NCBI GenBank assembly: GCA_026874595.1 | Contig: JAPPUL010000082.1 | Coordinates: forward strand, 1,056,001-1,120,000 | Length of the DNA: 64,000 bases | Origin: Sipunculus nudus | Taxonomy: Eukaryota; Annelida; Sipuncula; Golfingiida; Sipunculidae | Direction of reading: 5' to 3' | Part shown: in pieces, positions 54,624 through 62,792 of the stretch | How positions within the stretch are numbered: position 1 is the first letter of the stretch | Layout: every line of letters begins with the position of its first letter | Notes under the pieces: model-generated | Database searches by the model: none | Seen by the model: the letters and a program-made list of their open reading frames with translations, nothing else | Told to the model about the DNA's origin: nothing | Translations under genes and position numbers: made by a program

Positions 54624-55604
54624 CTAAAAATTATGCTTCTTACTTATTACGTAAGTCCTTTTGTTTTGAGATTCATGATAGGTTCTTATTATAAGCTCTG
54701 CTATTATTCCCATTAATATAAATTGCACACCAAGTAGGGTACACATAACAGCAAAAATGAAAAAGGGACTATCTACAAATGACCCTCCTTGCGTATGCCT
54801 GTATAGAAGATATATCACACTTAAAAATGCAACTAGAATTGAAAGTAATCCTATGCTACCAAAAAAATATAATGGTTTTGTTAAATAGTTACCAAGAAAT
54901 TTTACAGTAACAAGATCAAGGATTATTTTAAATGTCCTTGCTATCCCGTATTTTGACTTACCTTTTAACCTGGGATGATGTCTTACTGGTATTTCTGTTA
55001 CTTTTGCTCCTGACCATGAGGCATATATTGGGATGAATCTATGCATCTCTCCATATAAATTTACATCCTTAAGCATCTTCCTATCATATGCTTTTATTGA
55101 GCATCCGTAATCATGTAGTTTAATCTTACCTATATACGATATTATCTTGTTTGCGATATACGAGGGCAGTTTCCGACTTAAGGCTTTATCTTTTCTTTCC
55201 TTACGCCAGCCACTAACAACATCATAACCTTCTTCTATCTTATCTAGGAGGTTCTTTATATCCTTTGGGTCATTTTGCATGTCCGCATCCATTGGGATTA
55301 TTATATCTTTGCTTGCATGATCAAACCCTGCTTGCATTGCGGCTGTTTGTCCACAGTTAAATTGAAACTTAAGCACCTTCGCTTGCTTATCTTTTTCACT
55401 TATCGCTTCAAGTAGTTTGTATCCTTTATCTAGGCTTCCATCATCTATAAAGATTATCTCGTATTCCAAGCCAAGATATTCTACTTCTTCCTTTATCGCT
55501 TTGTATATTTCTTCTACATTTTCCTCTTCGTTATATACTGGTACTATTATGGATATGCTCTTTGCGTATTTTAATATTATCTTTTCTTTTTTGTTATCTA
55601 TCAT
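54624..55604 (-). CDS. Family 2 glycosyltransferase, polyprenyl-phosphate type
   Basis: GT2 enzymes of this type move a sugar to undecaprenyl phosphate (DPM1, GtrB and ArnC relatives). The N-terminal strand SISIIVPVYNEEENVEE, the metal motif DADMQNDP and the helices near 235-260 and 270-305 define the fold. The length of 326 is usual. It overlaps the stop of the PBP gene by 11 bases. The sugar and acceptor are unknown. Confidence 0.88.
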   Translation of the reverse strand: MIDNKKEKIILKYAKSISIIVPVYNEEENVEEIYKAIKEEVEYLGLEYEIIFIDDGSLDKGYKLLEAISEKDKQAKVLKFQFNCGQTAAMQAGFDHASKDIIIPMDADMQNDPKDIKNLLDKIEEGYDVVSGWRKERKDKALSRKLPSYIANKIISYIGKIKLHDYGCSIKAYDRKMLKDVNLYGEMHRFIPIYASWSGAKVTEIPVRHHPRLKGKSKYGIARTFKIILDLVTVKFLGNYLTKPLYFFGSIGLLSILVAFLSVIYLLYRHTQGGSFVDSPFFIFAVMCTLLGVQFILMGIIAELIIRTYHESQNKRTYVISKKHNF

Positions 55605-58600
55605 TTAATGTCTCATCTATTAGGTTTTTTAAGAAACTCTCTTCTTCCTCATTTATATCATTTTTTGTACTTTTGGCTTTTTTTTCTTTTTCTTTTTCCT
55701 CTAACTCATTTAAAATAGCTTCATTGCCTGTTAATTGTTGGAGTATACTATCCTCAGTTCTTTCCCCACGGACGTTTTTCCCCCACTCTAAAGTTTTTTT
55801 ATCAGTATCTTTGGCAGAACTAGTGGTATTTTCCTTATCATCTCCATAAACATTTACTCTTTGTTCACTCTCTTTTTTATTAGGTTCTATTAGATTAGGT
55901 ATATATTCGTATTTATCATCATTATTTGGGTTGTCCATATTCTCGTTCCAAAGTTGTTTTTCATACATCTTAAACTGGTATTCAAATTTCTGTTTTTCAA
56001 CCTCAACTGAGGCTATATTTCTATATTCTTGTTGTCTTTCAGGGCTAAGCTCATGGAATATCTCGCCATCAACTTTTGCAAAGTCTATTGCCGTTTTTTC
56101 TTCAAGTTCTAAATCCTTATGTCGCTCATAATCGCTTCTTATCAAAAGCAGCTCTTCAAGGTCTATAGTATTTTCAGTTCGTATCCTTGTCTTACGTAAA
56201 ATTGGGGCGTATATATTCTTATTGTTTAGCTTTCTTGGCTTCAATACAGGTTTATAGAAAAATTTCTTCGAAAAGTACTTTGTTATATTGCCCCCTATAG
56301 GGTATTTTAATTCTACTTCTTCCCCCTTCCCTACATACTCTCTACCAAGTAGCCTTTCAAATACTTCCTTTGCATTCAAAGCAGGTACATTCCCTCCAAA
56401 TAATCCGTCATCTACCTTCCCTTCATTGACGCCTATATTTATTAGATATAGTAAGTTATGGTTTAGAAGGTTATCCTTCTCATCTTCTATATACTCATCA
56501 GGGGTTCTTAGAGTTGTTGCAAGAAAGGACACATCAGTATCTGATGAACCTGTTTTACCAGCACCTCCTTTTATAAATCTCTTTGCTGTTCCAAAATAGG
56601 TATTTAAATATCCACAAAATAATGCTCCTTCTGCTGCTTCTCGTGAGACAACTTGTTTACTCTCTTTTGCAAAGTCTATCTTTAATTCTTTATTATCGCT
56701 TTGAATTAGCCTTGTTATTGTAGTTATTGGCTGTAGCACACCTTGATTTGTTATTATTGTATTTATTTGTGCAAATCTTATACTATTTATATCTTGGGAT
56801 CCAAGCGCTATTGGATATATTGGCTTAAACTTTAAATGTTTAGATATTCCAGCTCTATTCAAATCTCCTACATCGTTTAAAAATCTACTTAGATTTTTAA
56901 GTCCTACAAGATCCGCAAGCTTTACAAATGTATTATTTTTTGATTGGAGGAAATTGTATACATTATCGTGTTTTTTATATGTAAAATGTCCGTAATTATA
57001 TTCCCTATCTATTCTCCAATTGTCAGGTCTATAAAGACCTTTTACCTTCTTACCATTTTCCTTTTCTACAACATATTCAAATGATCTTGGTATATCATAA
57101 TAGGTATCAAGCAAAGTTCCCTTTTTATCTAAGTATAATAATAGTACTATCCATTTGAATATTGAACCAAAATGTCTGTGCCCATGTACTGCCCAATTAA
57201 AATACACTTTTGGACTTGTGTGTTTTGAGGCTATTGCAATTATTTTATTTGCTATTTTTGAATCTTTTATATTATGTGTTTTAATAAGTACTGCAGCACC
57301 ACCATATTTCTTGTATTCTGCATTACTATCGTCTCTGAAGTTGTATACCAACTTCGTACTTTTTGCAAGTTCTTCTTCTAGGATAATTTGCTCTTTTTCA
57401 TGAAATTCTACTTCTAAATCTAGATTAGCATTTACAGCCCAACTTCCTAAATATCTTGTTAATTCTTTTAGAGTCTGATCTGTATAGCTTTGATATTCAT
57501 TTATTATACGAGATGGCTTAAAGTTTATAATTTTGGATCGAGCCTTAGAATACTCTTCTTCAGTTATTAGCGGTCTTACTGACTCATTACCTTTCTTAAA
57601 CTCGTATAAAGCCTTTCCTATTCTTGCCTCTGTCACCTTATATGCTTGCTGTACCCTATTTATAAGCGACAAAGTTGAATCTATTTCTTTTTTCCTACTA
57701 TTCTTTTCTTTTTGCTCTATCTCCTTTGAGGGTTTTCGTTTTCGATTCTTATTTTTAAACTCCTTTTCTAAAGCTTTTGATCTTTCTTTCAAAAAGCTTA
57801 TAATCTCATCATCATTAGTTATGTCTATACCGATTTTGCTAAACTCATCTTTTAGTATATGATATCGTATATAATCTTGCCCAAATGTATTTGGAGAAAG
57901 CCCTATACGGGTTAGCCATCCAAGTTCCTTAGTAGTTAGACTTGAAAGGGTATTTTTATTTAAATAATTCCTAATTATACCCTTTATGCCATAATTATGA
58001 TCCCTAAAAAACGAGCCGGGGATAGATTGTACATACAAATTTAAGAATTTGTCTCTATCTTTAGTATAATAGTCTAAATATATAGCTCCAAGTATTTGTA
58101 TTAGTTTTTCAAAAGGAGTTTTTGACTGTTTGCCTAAGTACATTTCATATATTTGTTCTATTATGCTTGCATTGCCCTTTCTTTCGTTAGAAAATATATA
58201 TCCGAATGCGGCCTTAAATAAGCCTATCGGGTCTATTCCGCCTCCTTGTACATAAAAATTATCATCTTCAATTAGAAGGTACGCTTTTTTTATATTCTTG
58301 GGTATCTCCTGAGCATCTATATATTCTCGTGAATTCGGACGGTGTTTTAGTATTTTGCTTTCCTTTAACGTAAGCTCTTCAAGAACGACATTTTTAACAT
58401 CTGGCTCTTTAAATAAAGTATTTAACATATTTGAAGTTTTTGGGAACTCATCAAATGGGATCTTAAAAAGCTTTGTATATTTTAGAGTTTCGTGCTTTAA
58501 TGAAAAACTTAATGTATATACACGTGCCATTTTAGACTGTATCTGATTTAATAATAAAGTTATATAATCTTTAGTAAACACTCGTGGTATATTAGTTTTA

Positions 58601-59460
58601 TATATTAAAGTTGGTTTTAGCAATTGTTTTTTGGGACTGAATTTATCTTTGTTATCCTTTTTAATTTCTTTTTTAAGCTTTTCGTATTTTAGGTTATCCT
58701 TAGTATCATTTTTAGTATCAGAAAAGAATTTTACACTATCCTCGTTTTCAAATAATCTTAGTTTTACTTGATGTAGCTTAGATTCTAAGATATAGCTCTT
58801 TATGTTGTTTGCAATATTTGGGATAGTAGAAAAACTTACGACAAATACTTTTTTAATTTTCTTTCTTCTTCCTCTGCGCTTTTTCTTAGGACTTTCATAA
58901 CCTTCTATAACTATTTTAAACCTATTCTTAATATGTTCTTTATAGTTGGATATTAGTTTTGTCATATGTGGTTTTGAGGATGTATTTATAGTTTTTGTAC
59001 TAAGTATTTTACTTTCTGTCCTAATAGTTATACCAGATCCTAAATTCTTTCTAAGAAAAGAGACAATTTCAACTAAATTAGTAGGAGCAAATATATGATA
59101 ACCTGTAATATCCTTTATCCAAAAGGATATTACGGGATATTTTGGTTTTGGAATACTTGGTTTATTTCCTTTAAAATATTTGTCAAGAGCTAATTTATAT
59201 TGCTCATAATAAATTAAGTTCACCCATAAATTATTAGATCGTTTATTAAATTGAGTGTTACTAAGTTTAGGATTTAAGCCAATGTTTTTCAAATTCTGTT
59301 TTGCAGCTATAAATAATTCTTTGCTATGAGTTTCTTTTTGTTGGAATACGAGTTGAACTATAATAACAAGTAATATTGTAAAGTATATTAGAACATGTCT
59401 AAACTTAAGCTTAGGTCTTTTAAGAGGGATTAGGCTGTTATTGAGTATGTATTTAATCAT
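55594..59460 (-). CDS. Large, divergent class A penicillin-binding protein
   Basis: A membrane anchor (about 24-40) is followed by a long N-terminal region of unclear fold. The GT51 transglycosylase motif has IEDDNFYVQGGGID (397-410), with the catalytic glutamate (398) and FY, but the usual histidine of the EDxxFxxHxG motif is replaced and one residue is inserted. Further GT51 parts are ASIIEQIY, FEKLIQILGAIYLD and the RDHNYGIKGI loop. The transpeptidase is intact: SIFK (766-769), SKN (840-842) and GGAGKTG (965-971). A long acidic tail (about 1080-1288) follows. Class A PBPs are usually 700-900 residues; this one has 1288. Confidence 0.85.
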   Translation of the reverse strand: MIKYILNNSLIPLKRPKLKFRHVLIYFTILLVIIVQLVFQQKETHSKELFIAAKQNLKNIGLNPKLSNTQFNKRSNNLWVNLIYYEQYKLALDKYFKGNKPSIPKPKYPVISFWIKDITGYHIFAPTNLVEIVSFLRKNLGSGITIRTESKILSTKTINTSSKPHMTKLISNYKEHIKNRFKIVIEGYESPKKKRRGRRKKIKKVFVVSFSTIPNIANNIKSYILESKLHQVKLRLFENEDSVKFFSDTKNDTKDNLKYEKLKKEIKKDNKDKFSPKKQLLKPTLIYKTNIPRVFTKDYITLLLNQIQSKMARVYTLSFSLKHETLKYTKLFKIPFDEFPKTSNMLNTLFKEPDVKNVVLEELTLKESKILKHRPNSREYIDAQEIPKNIKKAYLLIEDDNFYVQGGGIDPIGLFKAAFGYIFSNERKGNASIIEQIYEMYLGKQSKTPFEKLIQILGAIYLDYYTKDRDKFLNLYVQSIPGSFFRDHNYGIKGIIRNYLNKNTLSSLTTKELGWLTRIGLSPNTFGQDYIRYHILKDEFSKIGIDITNDDEIISFLKERSKALEKEFKNKNRKRKPSKEIEQKEKNSRKKEIDSTLSLINRVQQAYKVTEARIGKALYEFKKGNESVRPLITEEEYSKARSKIINFKPSRIINEYQSYTDQTLKELTRYLGSWAVNANLDLEVEFHEKEQIILEEELAKSTKLVYNFRDDSNAEYKKYGGAAVLIKTHNIKDSKIANKIIAIASKHTSPKVYFNWAVHGHRHFGSIFKWIVLLLYLDKKGTLLDTYYDIPRSFEYVVEKENGKKVKGLYRPDNWRIDREYNYGHFTYKKHDNVYNFLQSKNNTFVKLADLVGLKNLSRFLNDVGDLNRAGISKHLKFKPIYPIALGSQDINSIRFAQINTIITNQGVLQPITTITRLIQSDNKELKIDFAKESKQVVSREAAEGALFCGYLNTYFGTAKRFIKGGAGKTGSSDTDVSFLATTLRTPDEYIEDEKDNLLNHNLLYLINIGVNEGKVDDGLFGGNVPALNAKEVFERLLGREYVGKGEEVELKYPIGGNITKYFSKKFFYKPVLKPRKLNNKNIYAPILRKTRIRTENTIDLEELLLIRSDYERHKDLELEEKTAIDFAKVDGEIFHELSPERQQEYRNIASVEVEKQKFEYQFKMYEKQLWNENMDNPNNDDKYEYIPNLIEPNKKESEQRVNVYGDDKENTTSSAKDTDKKTLEWGKNVRGERTEDSILQQLTGNEAILNELEEKEKEKKAKSTKNDINEEEESFLKNLIDETLNDR

Positions 59461-59726
59461 ATTAATATAAAGCGTCTTTATTATCTACATAATTAGAAAT
59501 ATAGTTTATAGATATAAGCATAAAATGTTATAAGTTTAAATAAGGCATATTTTTGTTTATATAGTAGAGTTTAATATAAAGATTAATATTAAAAATAATA
59601 TAAATAAAAATATAAAAAAACACATAATGTGTAGTAAATATATGCCTAACGCTTGCTCAATAATATTTATGCTAAATAATATTTAGGAGTCTTATCTTAA
59701 GATATATATATTAATTAAAGCAAGAT

Positions 59727-60686
59727 TTATGATAATAATCTAAATAGAGTATCAATTCCCTCGTCATTTAATAGTTGATTTAGCTTTTGTATTGATTTTT
59801 TGTAATTATCTTTTGATTTAGCAATTAATGTTAATTTAATACCTGTCCCTTCAAGATTAATCTCTTCTGGAGTTATTGTACACATTTTAGGCAGGTCAAG
59901 ATTATTTAAAACATTTTGAATTTTACTAAGCTTAGCCTGAAGCAAAGGGTATTGCCTTGCTAGAAGGTATTTGAATATAATATTTTGCTTATTTTTAATA
60001 TTTGTTTTATTATTAGCCTCTAAAACCTTAATAAGGTCTTGTAATATATCAAAACATAAAACGCCTTCTTTTCTTGCAATAAAGAATAGTTGTTCAAGAA
60101 GGGTTTTGACTTTGTTTGTACCTAAAGATAAAGTATATATTATTCTATGTATAGAATGTTGTTCTTGCTGTGAGAGTAGAGAAAGTTTTTCTGCCGTATT
60201 AAGGTTTAACTTTGCCTCAACAATAAATAGTTTCAGATGGTAAATAAGTTTATTTAAACTATGTAATGCCTCTAAACGTTTTAAAGAGGGTTCTTCCCCT
60301 ATTAGCGGCATATATTTCATAGTATTATCTTTATTAAGCTGCTTTAAAAGGATACTAATTATATTTGCTTTTTCTATTATGTTTAACTTTCTGTAAGAGA
60401 TGGTATTAATAATACCTTCAGTAAAGACGCTTAAATGGCTTCCGTTTACAATGTATGTAGACAAAGTATTCTCTCCGCTGTTTATAAGAGCTTTAACAAT
60501 CAAGTTATCAGCAATTATTCTAAATAAGTTATTCTCCTTTTGCTGAATGGGGATAGGGTTATAAATAGGTTTTTTGTCCCAGATAGTAATAGGATAATTA
60601 AAAGAGTCATTATTTGGGAAAGAAAAGATGTAGAAATTGTCATTTAGGTCTATGTTGTTAATATTAACTTTCATTTTTTTAAACAT
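59727..60686 (-). CDS. Protein of unknown function
   Basis: I do not recognise a family. The product (319 residues; an internal ATG gives 315, starting MKVNINNIDL) is helical, with a Leu/Ile-rich central region (about 120-260) and a C-terminal alpha/beta segment (ITPEEINLEGTGIKLTLIA, then KKSIQKLNQLLNDEGIDTLF). No signal peptide or membrane helix is visible. Its Asn/Lys/Ile-rich composition matches other minus-strand genes in this part. A 266-bp AT-rich gap separates it from the PBP gene. Confidence 0.6.
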   Translation of the reverse strand: MFKKMKVNINNIDLNDNFYIFSFPNNDSFNYPITIWDKKPIYNPIPIQQKENNLFRIIADNLIVKALINSGENTLSTYIVNGSHLSVFTEGIINTISYRKLNIIEKANIISILLKQLNKDNTMKYMPLIGEEPSLKRLEALHSLNKLIYHLKLFIVEAKLNLNTAEKLSLLSQQEQHSIHRIIYTLSLGTNKVKTLLEQLFFIARKEGVLCFDILQDLIKVLEANNKTNIKNKQNIIFKYLLARQYPLLQAKLSKIQNVLNNLDLPKMCTITPEEINLEGTGIKLTLIAKSKDNYKKSIQKLNQLLNDEGIDTLFRLLS

Positions 60687-60829
60687 TATTTAGCTACACT
60701 GTGGGTTAATAATAAATAGATAATCGTTTTTATTGTTAATAAATTCTTTATTTACTAGTTCTTTGGGGCTTATTTTTTATATAGTATATATTTAATAATA
60801 TAGATTTCTTAAGGAGATTAATAAAAATA

Positions 60830-61756
60830 GTGAAAAATAAATTAATACTTGTTTTGGTTATGTTGTTCTTACTCCTTGAAGTTGGCTTATATGCAAAACA
60901 AGACATATTATCTTTTGTAGCAAAAGATGCAAGTAGCGTATTTGGAGTTAATGTATCAAAGAGTAGATTAGAAGAGATTAAGCGTTTAAATCCTGCTTTA
61001 TGGAAAAGAATAACTGATCTTAGTAAAGAACGCTTTATATCGATTGAGAGAGTTAATCGTATTTATGGCTATTCAAAATTGGACTCTAATGCTAAGGGGC
61101 GTACTTTTGTAATAGTGGATGGTAGATTCAACTACAAAAAGATTTATGAAAGCGTAGTAAAGACACACAAAGACAAAGCAAGCGAAAAGAAAGTCTTAGG
61201 GATAAAATACATAAGTTATCCGGCTGGAGACATGGCAGTGTTTGAAGGAAGATATATGCTACTTGCGAAATCGGGTCATATGGAAGAGGGCATATCGGTT
61301 ATAGGAGGTGGAACTAAAAATAACATATATAGCAATAAAAAGCTTATAGATTATATAAATGTATATTCGAAAAGGAGTTCTTTAATATGGTTTGTTAGTG
61401 ATGGGTTTAAGCTTGGAAAATATGCTGATCTAGGAAATGCTTTGGGCTCTATAGCAAGCAGTATATGGGGGATAAGATACAGAGGGGCTAAGGGAAAGGA
61501 CGTATGTGAAGTCAAGGTATATACAAAAAGCGCGCAGCAAGCCAAACAACTAATGGAAACTATAAAGGTTTTGTCCCCGCTTTTATATCCGATAGCTAAA
61601 AGCAGTTATCCGGAGATATATCCGGTATTGCAAAAGGTAATGCAAAGGCGTAAACTTTATTCTAAAGGAAGGGTTGCAACTTTAAGGTATGAAGTTTTTC
61701 GAAAAGAATATGTCAAGATGTTAAAGTTATTAAAGCCAAAAAAGCGTAAGAAGTAG
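60830..61756 (+). CDS. Exported protein of unknown function
   Basis: A GTG at 60830 starts a signal peptide (MKNKLILVLVMLFLLLEVGLYA); AAGGAG lies 13 bases upstream, a rather long spacing. The mature part begins QDILSFVAKDASSVFGVNVSKS, a pattern of exported proteins that open with a 'presence of a protein at the membrane' type segment; the role is unknown. The tail is lysine-rich (LLKPKKRKK). It is set between two minus-strand genes. Confidence 0.65.
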   Translation: MKNKLILVLVMLFLLLEVGLYAKQDILSFVAKDASSVFGVNVSKSRLEEIKRLNPALWKRITDLSKERFISIERVNRIYGYSKLDSNAKGRTFVIVDGRFNYKKIYESVVKTHKDKASEKKVLGIKYISYPAGDMAVFEGRYMLLAKSGHMEEGISVIGGGTKNNIYSNKKLIDYINVYSKRSSLIWFVSDGFKLGKYADLGNALGSIASSIWGIRYRGAKGKDVCEVKVYTKSAQQAKQLMETIKVLSPLLYPIAKSSYPEIYPVLQKVMQRRKLYSKGRVATLRYEVFRKEYVKMLKLLKPKKRKK

Positions 61757-61840
61757 ATTTAAGAAGTAGATTATAGTAAATGTTTGTAGTAAATGTTTTA
61801 TAGTAGGGATTAAGAAATAAAGATGTTATGTTTTTTTTGG

Positions 61841-62695
61841 TTATGGTTTTTGTTTAAGAGCGATAGAAATCAGGTGTTTATCAAAGAGGAAGTTGTAAGA
61901 AGAGATAGTTTTGTAAGAGAGGGGGGGTTGTTTTGCAATTAAATAGTCAAAAGAAAGGACATTATTTTCTATTTTTTTAAGCGATGCATATTTTCTAGTA
62001 TAAAAAATACTTTTGTTAAATATCTTAGCAATAGCCTCTTTGGATGTCCAAACAAGTCCCACTAAATATTTATGAAACTCAAGTAAAGATTGTTTTTTAG
62101 TTATCGCTTCTTTAATTATCGCTTCTTTATATTTTGAGATAATGTAGTTTTCGTTTTGAGAAATAAAATAGTTTTTAATATCAAATAGTTTATGAGAGAA
62201 AGGTTGGATATCGACACCAATAGGGTATTTAGCGATAGCAACTAAAAGGAAAGCCTGGTCATGGGAGATAGAAATAAAAAGGTTATTATATTTTCTATTA
62301 TTGATAAAGATATAAGGAGCACCGTTATCACCTTTATTGATAGAAATTTGCTTATGATTTATAGATGAGAAGTTATAAAAAGAATTTGGTATATTATTAG
62401 ATATAATAATCTTAGCAAGAGCACGAGCCCCAACAAATTGTAGTTTACGTTTATAAGACTTAAAGTTTCGTAAGGAATTAGCTTCTGTTTTGGAGAGTAT
62501 AGATTCAAGAAAAGAAATATTGTCTTCGACAAAAGATAAAGGCCAAAAGCCCCAAGAGATATTTTGTTTATGTGCAAAAGAGTTAATTTGCTTTAAACAA
62601 GAAGAGAATAAATCTTTTTGATAAGAGGGGGCAATTTTGTCGAAAGAGAAGACAGTAAGGTTATTGTTATTGCAAGTATGAGTTAAAGCTACCAT
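61841..62695 (-). CDS. 4'-phosphopantetheinyl transferase (Sfp/AcpT type)
   Basis: These enzymes transfer phosphopantetheine from CoA to carrier proteins. IGVDIQPFS carries the metal aspartate, and VWTSKEAIAKIFN is the second hallmark with the glutamate. ISISHDQAFLLVAIAKYP is the usual N-terminal lobe motif. Total 284 residues, typical of the Sfp group rather than the shorter AcpS. Two copies of ATCGCTTCTTTA-like sequence encode a small EAII repeat. No polyketide or peptide synthase genes are near. Confidence 0.85.
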   Translation of the reverse strand: MVALTHTCNNNNLTVFSFDKIAPSYQKDLFSSCLKQINSFAHKQNISWGFWPLSFVEDNISFLESILSKTEANSLRNFKSYKRKLQFVGARALAKIIISNNIPNSFYNFSSINHKQISINKGDNGAPYIFINNRKYNNLFISISHDQAFLLVAIAKYPIGVDIQPFSHKLFDIKNYFISQNENYIISKYKEAIIKEAITKKQSLLEFHKYLVGLVWTSKEAIAKIFNKSIFYTRKYASLKKIENNVLSFDYLIAKQPPLSYKTISSYNFLFDKHLISIALKQKP

Positions 62696-62792
62696 ATTAA
62701 TTAAAATATAATTTATATATTATAATATAATAGATAGTTATAGTAATGAAAGGAGTGTTTGGTAAAAAAAACGAGATAAAGGGTATAAAAAA

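Noticed and set aside
55594-59460. Loss of transpeptidase function in the large PBP
   Set aside because: SxxK, SxN and KTG motifs are all intact and in the right order.
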